Shown piece by piece: positions 26,695 through 35,586 of a DNA stretch of 37,427 bases (positions are counted from its first letter, which is position 1; each line of letters opens with the position of its first letter). Source of the stretch: Deltaproteobacteria bacterium (GTDB lineage Bacteria > UBA10199 > 2-02-FULL-44-16 > JAAZCA01); assembly GCA_018645265.1 (NCBI GenBank), contig JABGOS010000076.1, positions 1 through 37,427 of the forward strand, in the 5' to 3' direction. The position numbers were made by a program, and so were the translations under genes. Below the pieces are notes generated by a model that had not been told where the DNA came from, did no database searches, and worked only from the letters and a program-made list of their open reading frames with translations.

Positions 26695-28137
26695 GTGATC
26701 TGGTTTGCTGCTCTTGCGCTTATAGCAATTGGTACAGGTGCTGCTGGATGCAACCGCAATAAAGGAAATGGCGGCGGTGATGTCGATCTTGATGGCGGGC
26801 TTGATGCGGATGGTGGGGTGGATCTGTCGGATGGTGGGGTGGATCTGTCGGATGGTGGGGTAGATGCTGACGCGGGAGTGCCGCTGCCGCCAGGTTGTAA
26901 TACACAATTCTTTAAACCAGGATGTAAGATTACCGATATAGATGCTTATGGTAAAACTGTTGCGGTTGTGTGCAGTGATCTGGTTCCCGGTGATAATAAT
27001 AAAAAATTCTTTCTAGGTGAAGTTGCAGATCCTATGCAGCCGCATAACTTCACACGTTTCAATGCGACATTGGATGCGCTGTCGGCCACCTATAGTGGTG
27101 ATCAAACAGGTATGTTCTCAGTAGTGCCTCAGCAAATTCAAAGGGGGGCAGTCGGTTTGTATGATGGCGAGTATTATTCTATTTTTGCGGGCGTTGGTCC
27201 CACATGTTTGAGCGGAATTACTTTTAATATCGACGGTTCTAAATACACCAGCACTTTGGATGATTATGTATATCCGGCTCTCAGTCAGGAATATCCACAG
27301 GTTAATTACTGGCGTCCGTGTGAGGTTGGGTCATCGTTGATCACTCAGAATGCTGGCGGGTACAAAATGTGGTTTCCCGCTAGTGTGGAGTCGACACAGA
27401 ATAAATTGGGTATACTGAGGGTTTATGATCTTCCTCCAGATACGCCTTATGAATTTTTCGATAAGGATGGTAATCATGAAATTATTCTTTTGAGTGGTGA
27501 AGAGCCTACGGCCATTGCGAAGGTCCCAACTGCTTTTTATGATCCTGTAAATACTGATTACAATTTTGCTGCAGTCCTAAACAGTAAGGGCTTTGGTGTA
27601 GTCGCTCCTAGTTATGGAATGGCTAATGCGAGTATCGATGTAGTGCGCTTGAATCACCGGGAACCGCACATTGCGGTGGAGGCTACAATTGATCTAGGTG
27701 CGTCTCAAGTATTTCCGATGAAGGAGTTACCAATTACAGCGGATGGAAGGTATGTTGTAGTTATAGGTTCTATAAATAATAGTCTGGCGTTGATGGTGGT
27801 TGATATGCAGAGCGCCGCTGTAGTTGGTACGCTTGAGGATAGTGCATTGGATATGAATGCTGTAAGTGATGTGGTGGTTAGAGGAAGTACTGCTTATATT
27901 GCCACAAATGGAGAAATCAGAATGTATGACATCTCCAATCCTGCATCTCCGATCAGGAAAGAACAGGGTGGTCAGGAAATATTGCCGATTCCCGTTGGTG
28001 CTGGCCTGAGTGATATCACGGTCGACGAGGATGGGATCATATATGCTGTGACGGATGACCCTGATGATACTGCTGGTGATGATTCTGCCGTATATGCTAT
28101 CGATCCTCAGATTCTGACCGATCGGGGATGTCAGTAG
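26695..28137 (+). CDS. Lipoprotein with Asp/Gly linker and beta-propeller-like domain, paralog 1
   Basis: The 480-aa protein starts at a GTG with CGGAGG upstream. A lipobox GAAGC places the lipid-bearing Cys near residue 19. A linker of about 45 residues follows, rich in Asp and Gly, with an exact 21-nt tandem duplication encoding VDLSDGG. The globular part begins at PPGCNTQFFKPGCK and shows repeated strand patterns such as ITDIDAYGKTVAVV and DVVVRGSTAYIATNGEIRMYDISNPASPIR. The latter looks like an LVIVD-type beta-propeller blade. The protein is probably attached to the outer membrane. A second, highly similar gene lies beyond gpsA (29444-30967). Function unknown; the linker style is typical of deltaproteobacterial surface lipoproteins. 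Confidence 0.82.
   Translation: MIWFAALALIAIGTGAAGCNRNKGNGGGDVDLDGGLDADGGVDLSDGGVDLSDGGVDADAGVPLPPGCNTQFFKPGCKITDIDAYGKTVAVVCSDLVPGDNNKKFFLGEVADPMQPHNFTRFNATLDALSATYSGDQTGMFSVVPQQIQRGAVGLYDGEYYSIFAGVGPTCLSGITFNIDGSKYTSTLDDYVYPALSQEYPQVNYWRPCEVGSSLITQNAGGYKMWFPASVESTQNKLGILRVYDLPPDTPYEFFDKDGNHEIILLSGEEPTAIAKVPTAFYDPVNTDYNFAAVLNSKGFGVVAPSYGMANASIDVVRLNHREPHIAVEATIDLGASQVFPMKELPITADGRYVVVIGSINNSLALMVVDMQSAAVVGTLEDSALDMNAVSDVVVRGSTAYIATNGEIRMYDISNPASPIRKEQGGQEILPIPVGAGLSDITVDEDGIIYAVTDDPDDTAGDDSAVYAIDPQILTDRGCQ
26818..26859 (+). repeat. Tandem 21-nt duplication in the lipoprotein linker
   Basis: Two exact copies of a 21-nt unit at 26818-26838 and 26839-26859 encode VDLSDGG twice. The length keeps the frame. 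The paralog at 29444 has a different, longer Asp/Gly linker, so this segment evolves faster than the globular domain. Confidence 0.85.
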
Positions 28138-28155
28138 TAAGTCCTTCACAATCAC

Positions 28156-28212
28156 AAAAAAAGTGTCGGACACTTTTTTAAGGAATGGTGCAAAAGGTGT
28201 CGGACACTTTTT
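28156..28212. repeat. REP-like element, copy 2 (GTGTCGGACAC pair), bidirectional terminator candidate
   Basis: Two units with a GTGTCGGACAC core (28156-28179 and 28192-28212) are separated by a 12-base spacer containing GAATGGTGC, close to the spacer of copy 1. A and T runs border both units, so hairpins with T-tails form on either strand. It lies between the convergent ends of the lipoprotein gene and gpsA and could terminate both. Confidence 0.8.
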
Positions 28213-28221
28213 GAGTTATTG

Positions 28222-29229
28222 TTAGAATTCCTTCTTAAGCTCCCTTGACATGAGCATCTCAAATGCGTCCTTTGGTGCTAGGCCTTCGTATAGAATCTTA
28301 TAGATGTGTTCCATATTTGGGAGATCGAGATGCCTCTGTATCGCGATTTCATGCACGGCCTTGGATGTTGGCACACCTTCGGATACATGTGGCGTTGATT
28401 TTAGTATCTCCTCAATTTTTTCACCCCTACCAAGTCGCAGACCGGTCTGACGGTTTCTTGAAAGGTCACCCATGCAGGTGAGTATCAGATCACCGATGCC
28501 GGAGAGGCCGGAGAAAGTCTGAGGTTGTGCACCCATCTCAACTCCCAGCTTTATCATCTCGTGCAGGGAGCGAGTGATGAGGCCCGCTCGGGAGTTTTGA
28601 CCGAAGCCCAGGCCGTCAGATATGCCGACGCCAATCGCAATTATATTCTTTAAAGCGCCACCGAGCTCTACGCCCTTGAAGTCGGTTGAGGAATAGAGAC
28701 GAAACCACTTTTGACTGAGCGTCTCGCGAACCCTCACGGCAATATCCTCATTTTGACTGGCGACACATGCTGCCGTTGGCATTTTTTGATAGATTTCACG
28801 AGCGAAGCTGGGTCCGGAAATTGTAGCATAGCGCTGCAATATTTCATCACCCAGGAGATCCGAAAAAATTTGTGATGTAGTCTTCGCTGTCTCAACTTCA
28901 ATGCCTTTTGCAAGATTAGCTATTATGCAGTCGGTAGGTAATATGTCAGCGGATTGCTTGAGAAATGATCTGATGTGCTGACATGGAATTGCAAATACAG
29001 CTATCTCTGACCCGTCAGCAGCTTCACCGGCATCGGATGTTACAAAGAAATTCTCAAGTCCGGCATCGGGGAGAAATGTCGTGTTCTCTCTATTATTCTT
29101 GATGGAGTCGACAACTTTGGGCTCTCTGGCCCAGAGCTTGATATCATGCCCTGCCAAAGCCAACATGTTGGCTATGCACGTTCCAAATGCCCCAGCGCCG
29201 AACACAGTAATTTTGCGATTATTGATCAT
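28222..29229 (-). CDS. gpsA: NAD(P)-dependent glycerol-3-phosphate dehydrogenase
   Basis: The 335-aa enzyme is of standard length for GpsA. The Rossmann motif GAGAFGT lies at 11-17. Further family motifs are AIPCQHIR, NLAKGIE, SGPSFAREI, GALKNIIAIGVGISDGLGFGQNSRAGLITR, and LSGIGDLILTC. It reduces dihydroxyacetone phosphate to sn-glycerol-3-phosphate, the backbone for phospholipids, in the cytoplasm. The gene stands alone on the minus strand between two paralogous lipoprotein genes, so it is monocistronic. Its location close to the FAS operon is compatible with lipid supply but is not proof of co-regulation. The ribosome site is weak. Confidence 0.97.
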   Translation of the reverse strand: MINNRKITVFGAGAFGTCIANMLALAGHDIKLWAREPKVVDSIKNNRENTTFLPDAGLENFFVTSDAGEAADGSEIAVFAIPCQHIRSFLKQSADILPTDCIIANLAKGIEVETAKTTSQIFSDLLGDEILQRYATISGPSFAREIYQKMPTAACVASQNEDIAVRVRETLSQKWFRLYSSTDFKGVELGGALKNIIAIGVGISDGLGFGQNSRAGLITRSLHEMIKLGVEMGAQPQTFSGLSGIGDLILTCMGDLSRNRQTGLRLGRGEKIEEILKSTPHVSEGVPTSKAVHEIAIQRHLDLPNMEHIYKILYEGLAPKDAFEMLMSRELKKEF

Positions 29230-29443
29230 ATATCCACTAAGCTAATATTATTCATAGTTTAAGGCAAATTCCTTTTCCAGGTGATCTAACTTTGTGAGCC
29301 TTGTAATGCGTTGATATATATAAGTATTCAAGCGGGTAGCAATCGAATACCATTAACTTGGCAACAAAATCGTAAAAATGCCGAACACCCCTATATAATG
29401 AATGATCGAGGTTGGATTTGGGCTGTTCTATTTGGAGATTGAT

Positions 29444-30967
29444 ATGATCTGGTTTGTGGCCGTGGCTGCGGTAGCACTTCTCGCTGGTGGATGTAATTCC
29501 AGCAGCGATGAAGATAGTGGTGCTGGTGATGTGCGTCGCGACGCGAGGCCAGATGGTGATGCCGATGTTAATGATGGGGACTCAAATTGGTGGAGCGATG
29601 CTGGTATAGATCAGGATGATGGTGGTAGACCGGATGGGGATGATGAGATCAATCAGGATGGGGGTCGAACGGATGGGGATGGTGGTTTCGATCAGGGTGA
29701 TGGAATACAGATACTCCAAGGATGTAATACCCAATTCTTCAAGCCAGGTTGTAAGGTTACCGATATCGATGCTCATGGTAAAACCGTTGCGATTGTGTGT
29801 AGTGACCTAGTCCCAGGTGACAATAATAAAAAATTCTTTTTGGGCGATGTTGGCGATCCTATGCAACCTCATCATTTTACTGATCTCAATGCTACATTGA
29901 ATTCCCTCTCTGCAAACTATTATGGCGGTCAATCCGGTATCTTTTCGATAGTACCTCAACAAATTCAGAGGGGGTCGGTCGGTTTGTATGATGGTGAATA
30001 TTACACCCTCTTTGCAGGTAATGGTCCCGTGTGCCTGAGCGGCGTTACCTTTAACATCGATGGTTCTAAATACACCAGTACGTTGGATGATTATGTATAT
30101 CCCGCTCTCAATCAAGAGTATCCGCAGATTAACTATTGGCGGCCGTGTGAAGTTGGTTCCTCTTTAATCACTCAAGGCAGTGTCGGGTATAAGATGTGGT
30201 TTCCAGCCGCCGTCGAATCTGCACAAAATAAATTAGGTATATTGAGAGTTTATGATCTTCCTCCAGATACACCATATGAGTTTTTCGATAAGGATGGAAA
30301 TCATGAAATAATTCTTTTAAGCGGTAAAGAACCGACCGCTATCGCCAAGGTGCCGACCGTATTCTATGATTCCGTAGAGACAAAATATGATTTTGCTGCC
30401 ATTCTAAATAGTAAGGGGTTCGGAGCCGGCGCTCCAAGTTATGGAGCTGCCAATGCGAGTATTGATATAGTGCGTTTGAATCATTTGGAACCTGATATTG
30501 CTGTTCATGCAACGATCGATCTTGGGGCTTCACAGGTGTTTCCCATGAAGGAACTGCCGGTTACATCTGATGGAAGGTATGCTGTGGTTGTAGGTTCTGT
30601 GGGTGTCAATTCAGCGTTGAAGATTATTGATATGGAAAAAATGGATACTGTGGGTACGCTTGAAGACAGTGCCTTGAACATGAATGATGTTACCGATGTG
30701 GTTGTAAAGGATGACACTGTGTATGTCGCATCGAACGGTGAAATTAGGATGTACGACATATCCGATCCTGAAATGCCTATAAGAAAAGAGGAGGGCGGTC
30801 AGGACCTTCCACCAATATCTGTAGGGGCTGGTTTGGGAAATATAACTGTAGATGAAGATGGAATTATATATGCCGTTACAAATGATCCCGACGATCCAGA
30901 TGGTCAGGATTCAGCTGTTTATGCAATCGATCCTTATATCGTTACTGACCAGGGATGTATGGAATAA
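29444..30967 (+). CDS. Lipoprotein with Asp/Gly linker and beta-propeller-like domain, paralog 2
   Basis: The 507-aa protein is read from the ATG at 29444, which has GGAG six bases upstream and yields a compact lipoprotein signal MIWFVAVAAVALLAGGC; an earlier in-frame ATG at 29402 would add 14 unlikely residues. After the lipidated Cys (residue 17) comes a linker of about 75 residues, rich in Asp, Gly and Arg. The globular domain closely matches paralog 1 from CNTQFFKPGCK to the C-terminal CM(E) end, including the LVIVD-like blade EIRMYDISDPEMPIRKE and conserved Cys residues. The two genes flank gpsA and probably arose by duplication. Function unknown; surface location is inferred. Confidence 0.82.
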   Translation: MIWFVAVAAVALLAGGCNSSSDEDSGAGDVRRDARPDGDADVNDGDSNWWSDAGIDQDDGGRPDGDDEINQDGGRTDGDGGFDQGDGIQILQGCNTQFFKPGCKVTDIDAHGKTVAIVCSDLVPGDNNKKFFLGDVGDPMQPHHFTDLNATLNSLSANYYGGQSGIFSIVPQQIQRGSVGLYDGEYYTLFAGNGPVCLSGVTFNIDGSKYTSTLDDYVYPALNQEYPQINYWRPCEVGSSLITQGSVGYKMWFPAAVESAQNKLGILRVYDLPPDTPYEFFDKDGNHEIILLSGKEPTAIAKVPTVFYDSVETKYDFAAILNSKGFGAGAPSYGAANASIDIVRLNHLEPDIAVHATIDLGASQVFPMKELPVTSDGRYAVVVGSVGVNSALKIIDMEKMDTVGTLEDSALNMNDVTDVVVKDDTVYVASNGEIRMYDISDPEMPIRKEEGGQDLPPISVGAGLGNITVDEDGIIYAVTNDPDDPDGQDSAVYAIDPYIVTDQGCME

Positions 30968-30998
30968 CATCCTTAATCCGAAAAGCCTCTATAGAGCT

Positions 30999-33041
30999 CT
31001 ACTTTCCAGTCCACTCAGCTAGCCACTTATACACTTCGTCATGCCATCTCTTGCTATTCAGAGGTCGTAGTACCCAGTGGTTTTCATCAGGGAAGTAGAT
31101 GAGTCTTGCTGGAACACCGCGTCTTTTAAGGGCTGTGAAGGTGGAGAGGCCTTCTGTATCGACTACGCGATAGTCGTTAGCTCCATGGATGACCAACATC
31201 GGAGTCTTCCAATTATGCACGAAACGGTCGGGTGACCAGCGTTCAAAGTTTCTAGGATTCTCGTAAGGTGTTCCTCCCATATCCCATTCAGGAAACCATA
31301 ATTCTTCAGTGTTGTAGTAGGCTGAGTAGGTTGAGAAATCACCATCGTGATTGACGAAACATGCGAAGCGATCGGTGTGCCCCTCCATCCAGTTGACCAT
31401 GTACCCACCGTATGATGCTCCCAGTGCGCACATCCTGTTTGAATCGATCCACCTATGTTTTTTGAGAACGTGATCCAGGCCTAGCATGATATCGCGGTAC
31501 GGCTTTCCACCCCAATCGCCTTTGATAGAATCGGTAAACTTCTGTCCGAAGCCAGGAGATCCATGAAAGTTGACGGTTGCAGTCGCATAACCCTTTCCCG
31601 CAGCTATCTCCATGTTCCATCTATAATGAAAGCGATCGTTCCATGGCCACTGAGGACCCCCATGAACGAAATACGCGAGTGGGTAGCTCGTTCCCTCGAT
31701 ATATCCAGTTGGTTTTATAAACCAGCCCTGGATCATGTCGCCGCCTGCACCCTTGAACCAAAATTTTTCGGGTACGCCCATCTCAACAGAATCCAGCACC
31801 TTTCCATTGAGATTTGTTATTCTCTTAACATCACTTCCATCCATATTGCTTACAAAGATTTCTGCTGGACTCGTGAAACTGTCCTGAGTGAATACTAATT
31901 TGTCAGCTGTTACCGAGACGTTTCCATTCTGGTGATTCTTTATGACCTTCTTCCACGTTCCGGAATCGATGCTGAGGGCGAATATCGGTTGTTCACCTTC
32001 GGACGCCGCTGGTGCGAATATGGTTTTACCATCCTCTGCCCATGCGAAGGACCAAGGTGAAAAATCCCATTCCTTGGATAGGTTTATGCTCTTACCGGTC
32101 GATTGATCGATGAGTGTAATTCTTAATTTGTCGGATTCATAACCAGGTCTCTCCATAGAAAGATACGCAAGATATTGACCATCTGGTGAATAAGCGGGTG
32201 ATGAATCCCATCCCTTATTCTCACATGTCAGGCAGGACTCTTCTCCTGATGCTATGTCTATCGAAAAAATGTCGGCGTTTGTGTTTCTCTCGGGGTTGGG
32301 ATCCTTTTTGCTCGTATAGAGAATTTTTTTGCTATCCGGCGAAAAAGTAATCTCCTCCGGTCCGCCCCATGGCCTTGTCGGTATGTCGTTCTTTGATCCC
32401 GGGGTAAGGTCCGTTGGTTTTCCTCCTGTGGTTGGCATTATAAATAGATGGCCGCGTTTACCATCCTCCCACCTGTCCCAGTGTCTGAAGAGAAGATCAT
32501 TGTAGATCTTAACTTTCACTGGATCCTCAGATTTCTTCTTGTCACGCTTAGCTGTACACGCGAGTGTTCCGCAATCAGGGTATACATCGGCTGTGAACGA
32601 GAACAGCCTGCCATCTGGGGAGATGCCCAGGCTATCGACATCCACGGGAAGGCGTGAAATTTGAGTTTGTGTTTTGGTGAAGGGGTTCATCGTCCAGATC
32701 TGAGCGGTTTTATTGTGGACCTTTATGAAGGCGATTTTGTTTCCCTTCGGAAACCAGCGAACGTTGTATTCCGTGTTTGCATCGTTTGTTAGGCGCTTTA
32801 GTGTTTTTCCATCGATTGAAACAAGCCAAAGGTCCTTTAGATTTTTGTTTTTCTTTAGGTCAGGTTTTGATGTGTTGAATATGATCCATTTTCCGTTCGG
32901 GGAAAGTTGCGGATCGGATATCCTATACATCTTGAGCATGTCATCTGTCCCGAAGGGATGTTTCCCTTTGGCATGTGCAGGAATGTTTATGAGAAAAATG
33001 GCAATTAAAGAGATTATAATGGCTGGTAGTGCTCTTTTCAT
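30999..33041 (-). CDS. Secreted S9-family prolyl oligopeptidase (acylaminoacyl/dipeptidyl peptidase type)
   Basis: The 680-aa protein starts at the ATG ending at 33041, which has a perfect AGGAGG; a longer frame to 33071 lacks one. The signal peptide MKRALPAIIISLIAIFL...AHA is cut at about residue 24, so the enzyme is exported. The N-terminal half is a beta-propeller with TolB/WD40-like blades (DPQLSPNGKWIIF, ISPDGRLFSF, FSPDSKKILYTS, YSPDGQYLAYLS). The C-terminal alpha/beta hydrolase has the triad Ser543 in GASYGG, Asp623 in HGANDYR and His655 in DENHW, plus HGGPQWPW for the oxyanion hole. It probably hydrolyses short periplasmic peptides. It converges on lipoprotein paralog 2 with a 31-bp gap and is divergent from ispE. 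Confidence 0.95.
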   Translation of the reverse strand: MKRALPAIIISLIAIFLINIPAHAKGKHPFGTDDMLKMYRISDPQLSPNGKWIIFNTSKPDLKKNKNLKDLWLVSIDGKTLKRLTNDANTEYNVRWFPKGNKIAFIKVHNKTAQIWTMNPFTKTQTQISRLPVDVDSLGISPDGRLFSFTADVYPDCGTLACTAKRDKKKSEDPVKVKIYNDLLFRHWDRWEDGKRGHLFIMPTTGGKPTDLTPGSKNDIPTRPWGGPEEITFSPDSKKILYTSKKDPNPERNTNADIFSIDIASGEESCLTCENKGWDSSPAYSPDGQYLAYLSMERPGYESDKLRITLIDQSTGKSINLSKEWDFSPWSFAWAEDGKTIFAPAASEGEQPIFALSIDSGTWKKVIKNHQNGNVSVTADKLVFTQDSFTSPAEIFVSNMDGSDVKRITNLNGKVLDSVEMGVPEKFWFKGAGGDMIQGWFIKPTGYIEGTSYPLAYFVHGGPQWPWNDRFHYRWNMEIAAGKGYATATVNFHGSPGFGQKFTDSIKGDWGGKPYRDIMLGLDHVLKKHRWIDSNRMCALGASYGGYMVNWMEGHTDRFACFVNHDGDFSTYSAYYNTEELWFPEWDMGGTPYENPRNFERWSPDRFVHNWKTPMLVIHGANDYRVVDTEGLSTFTALKRRGVPARLIYFPDENHWVLRPLNSKRWHDEVYKWLAEWTGK

Positions 33042-33132
33042 TTTGCAACCTCCTTGAAAGTTGCCCGACAAGATAACAGATGAGTTGAAAAGTCAATTGA
33101 CTGTGGGAACTCGCTGGGATAGCCAAGGTGCC

Positions 33133-34005
33133 ATGAAAAAGATAGAGGTCAAAGCACCTGCAAAAGTTAACACCCTGCTTAGGGTTATTGGGAAAAGACC
33201 TAATGGCTACCACGATCTTGAAATGGTGATGGTACCCTTATCCCTGGCAGATGAGCTTACGCTCACCTCTATTCCATCCGGGATTGAGATATCAGTCGAT
33301 GGTCAAAGTGATGATGGGATGCTGGGGGAAAAGAATCTCGCATATCGGGCTGCCGTTGCCTTCAAGGAGGCGGCCTGTATCAAGGATGGCGTGAGAATCG
33401 ATCTCAAAAAGCGAATTCCTGTAGCGGCAGGTCTTGGAGGTGGGTCGTCGGATGCTGCCTCGGTATTGATCGGGCTCAACGATCTGTGGGGTACAGGTTG
33501 GAGTCCTGATCAACTGGCAGGGCTAGGTGTGAAGCTGGGTGCCGATGTGCCCTTCTTCTGCTATCAGGCTCCAGCCTATGTAGAGGGTATAGGGGATATA
33601 GTAACACCTTATACTTCCTTCCCTAACTTATCGTTTTTGCTGATAAATCCCAATTTTGCGGTATCGACACCCTGGGTTTACCAGCAAATTGATTTGGAGT
33701 TGACTCAAAATAGGTCCGATGCTAGGGTCCGCCCACAATTTCAGGCATTTAGCGATGTTTTGTTGAATCTCCACAATGATTTGGAAGTTGTTACCATCGA
33801 GTCATTTTCTGAGATCGCAAGGATCAAGGATATGCTTATGAAATTCGGGGCGGCTGGTGCGTTGATGTCAGGGAGCGGACCGACCGTCTTTGGTGTGTTT
33901 GAAAATAGAATATTACGCGACGAAGCTTTAACAGCGATGCCGAAGAATAACTGTAGGTTTTTCGCTGCTGAAGGTATTTTTTCTGGCAACTTGGTTAAAA
34001 CATAG
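33133..34005 (+). CDS. ispE: 4-diphosphocytidyl-2-C-methyl-D-erythritol kinase
   Basis: This 290-aa GHMP kinase has the family motifs: APAKVN at 8-13 with Lys11, PNGYHDLEMVMVPL, the ATP loop AAGLGGGSSDAA at 98-109, GADVPFF with Asp138, and the C-terminal GAAGALMSGSGPTVFG. It phosphorylates CDP-methylerythritol in the non-mevalonate (MEP) isoprenoid pathway. The ATG at 33133 is chosen for AAGG six bases upstream and because it matches the family N-terminus; the frame extends upstream to a TTG at 33061 without support. It is 11 bp before spoVG and opens the spoVG-tRNA-prs-rplY-pth-rpsF block. Confidence 0.96.
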   Translation: MKKIEVKAPAKVNTLLRVIGKRPNGYHDLEMVMVPLSLADELTLTSIPSGIEISVDGQSDDGMLGEKNLAYRAAVAFKEAACIKDGVRIDLKKRIPVAAGLGGGSSDAASVLIGLNDLWGTGWSPDQLAGLGVKLGADVPFFCYQAPAYVEGIGDIVTPYTSFPNLSFLLINPNFAVSTPWVYQQIDLELTQNRSDARVRPQFQAFSDVLLNLHNDLEVVTIESFSEIARIKDMLMKFGAAGALMSGSGPTVFGVFENRILRDEALTAMPKNNCRFFAAEGIFSGNLVKT

Positions 34006-34016
34006 AGGGGGTGGTT

Positions 34017-34328
34017 ATGGAGATCACCGATGTTCGCGTATTCCCAGTCGAAGAGGAGAAGTTAAAAGGCTACGCTACGATTACGTTCGATGATTGTTTC
34101 GTCGTTCGTGATCTGAAGATCATTTCCGGAACGAACGGATTGTTCGTGGCAATGCCATCTAAGAAGCGCAAGGATGGGACGTATAGAGATACTGCCCATC
34201 CACTGAACAGTGAGATGCGTAACGCAATTGAATCAAAAGTTCTCGATGCGTATCAGGCTGCAAAGGGTGGCGAAGAGTCTTCGAATGAAGAGGGAAAGAC
34301 CCAAGAGGAAGAACAACCGAAAGAATAG
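34017..34328 (+). CDS. spoVG: SpoVG family regulatory protein
   Basis: The 103-aa protein matches SpoVG: it opens MEITDVRVFPV, then LKGYATITFDDCFVVRDLKII, GLFVAMPSKKRKDG and YRDTAHPLN, the most conserved block. A Glu-rich disordered tail follows from about residue 82. SpoVG proteins bind nucleic acid and act as global regulators in Bacillus, Staphylococcus and Borrelia; in Gram-negatives their role is largely unknown. The name does not imply sporulation. The ATG at 34017 with GAGGGGGTGG upstream is preferred to a GTG at 34011. It follows ispE by 11 bp and precedes tRNA-Gln by 24 bp. Confidence 0.96.
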   Translation: MEITDVRVFPVEEEKLKGYATITFDDCFVVRDLKIISGTNGLFVAMPSKKRKDGTYRDTAHPLNSEMRNAIESKVLDAYQAAKGGEESSNEEGKTQEEEQPKE

Positions 34329-34352
34329 TTCATAATTCTTCAGGTAGTTTAT

Positions 34353-34424
34353 TGGGGCGTCGACAAGTGGTAAGTCACCAGATTTTGGTTCTGGCATTCG
34401 GAGGTTCGAATCCTCCCGCCCCAG
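34353..34424 (+). tRNA. tRNA-Gln (anticodon TTG)
   Basis: A complete 72-nt cloverleaf: acceptor stem TGGGGCG/CGCCCCA, a 3-bp D-stem GAC/GTC, anticodon stem CCAGA/TCTGG with loop TTTTGGT and anticodon TTG (34385-34387), T-stem GGAGG/CCTCC with loop TTCGAAT, and discriminator G424. The CCA end is not encoded. The order spoVG, tRNA-Gln, prs is shared by several deltaproteobacterial genomes, by my recollection. Confidence 0.97.
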
Positions 34425-34512
34425 CAGCTCGACTCACCTCGCATTTGTAAGGTTTGTTTGGTGTGTATCCCTGGCTTGGAAGTGTCCGATTAAAATAACA
34501 ATTGGAGATTAA

Positions 34513-35463
34513 ATGTTTGGCAACAATGATATTAAACTCATTACTGGAAACGCTAATAGAGAGCTTGCTGAAGCAATAGCATCCTCTCTTAATACGACAG
34601 TCAGTGATGCTACTGTAACCCGTTTTTCTGATAGTGAGACATGGGTTGAGGTTAAGGACAATGTACGTGGCGCCGATGTATATGTCATTCAGCCAACATC
34701 TTCTCCAGCTAATGAGCATCTCATGGAGTTGCTGGTGATTATCGATGCGCTGAAGCGTGCTTCTGCGGATCGCATCAACGCGGTCATACCTTACTATGGT
34801 TATGCAAGGCAGGATAGAAAGGTAAGTCCTAGAACTCCGATTAGCTCAAAGCTGGTGGCGGATCTTCTTACGGCAGCCGGTGCAGATCGTGTTTTGACTA
34901 TGGATCTTCACGCAGGTCAGATTCAGGGCTTTTTCAATATTCCGGTGGATCACTTGTTCGCCAAGCCTGTGCTGATTGAATATTTGAAAGAGAGGTTCAG
35001 TAAAGAGAATGTGGTTGTCGTGTCTCCTGATGCAGGTGGTGCGGAGAGAGCGCGTTCATTTGCTAAGCTCCTAAAGTCTCCGATGGCTATGATCGATAAA
35101 AGAAGATCAAAACCAAACGAGAGTGAAGTTATGCATGTAATTGGTGATGTCGATGGACTTCATGCGGTTATCATCGATGATATAATCGATACCGGTGGGT
35201 CAATGGTAAAAGCCGCTGAGGCGTTGATGAATAATGGTGCTACGGGAGTCTGCGCATGTGTTACGCATCCAGTTCTTTCAGGGCCAGCAATCAGTAGGAT
35301 TGAGGAATCCGTAATCGGCGAGGTCGTCGTTACAGATACCATACCACTCTCTGATAATGCTAAGGGATGTGAAAAGATCAAGGTTCTCTCTGTTGCGGGC
35401 CTGTTGGGTGAAGCTATCAGGAGAATTCATTGTGCTGATTCGGTATCACTGTTGTTTGTTTAA
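34513..35463 (+). CDS. prs: Ribose-phosphate pyrophosphokinase (PRPP synthetase)
   Basis: This 316-aa enzyme has the class I PRPP synthetase hallmarks: [11 protein letters not shown] near the start, [38 protein letters not shown], and the PRPP loop [12 protein letters not shown] at 219-230. It makes 5-phosphoribosyl-1-pyrophosphate from ribose-5-phosphate and ATP for nucleotide, His and Trp synthesis. The ATG has GGAG upstream and the length is that of family members. It lies between tRNA-Gln and rplY, and is followed by an imperfect inverted repeat. Confidence 0.98.
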   Translation: MFGNNDIKLITGNANRELAEAIASSLNTTVSDATVTRFSDSETWVEVKDNVRGADVYVIQPTSSPANEHLMELLVIIDALKRASADRINAVIPYYGYARQDRKVSPRTPISSKLVADLLTAAGADRVLTMDLHAGQIQGFFNIPVDHLFAKPVLIEYLKERFSKENVVVVSPDAGGAERARSFAKLLKSPMAMIDKRRSKPNESEVMHVIGDVDGLHAVIIDDIIDTGGSMVKAAEALMNNGATGVCACVTHPVLSGPAISRIEESVIGEVVVTDTIPLSDNAKGCEKIKVLSVAGLLGEAIRRIHCADSVSLLFV

Positions 35464-35482
35464 TTTTGAAATCATGATGTAG

Positions 35483-35542
35483 GAAGTATGAAATAAGAGG
35501 TAAGATTGTTAAGAATTTATCTTATCTCATATCTCATACTTC
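35483..35542. repeat. Imperfect 24-bp inverted repeat between prs and rplY
   Basis: The left arm at 35483-35506 begins GAAGTATGA and the right arm at 35519-35542 ends TCATACTTC. The arms match at 21 of 24 positions around a 12-nt loop. The arms themselves contain degenerate TATGAGA-like heptads, as in some intergenic repeats. There is no T-run, so it is not a standard terminator; it may be a regulatory hairpin in the prs-rplY mRNA or a small dispersed repeat. Confidence 0.6.
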
Positions 35543-35586
35543 GTACTTCAACATTGGAAATGAAAGAAGTTTCAAGGAGGAAAGAA

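Noticed and set aside
26471-28212. CRISPR array from repeated GTGTCsGACAC units
   Set aside because: Only two pairs, 1.6 kb apart with a gene between them, and spacers that are alike rather than unique.
34017-34328. Evidence of sporulation from SpoVG and CotH-like genes
   Set aside because: Both families are widespread in non-spore-formers, and no other sporulation gene is visible.
35506-35586. A 27-residue N-terminal extension of bL25
   Set aside because: It is encoded by the intergenic inverted repeat, and the ATG at 35587 has AGGAGG and the family N-terminus.
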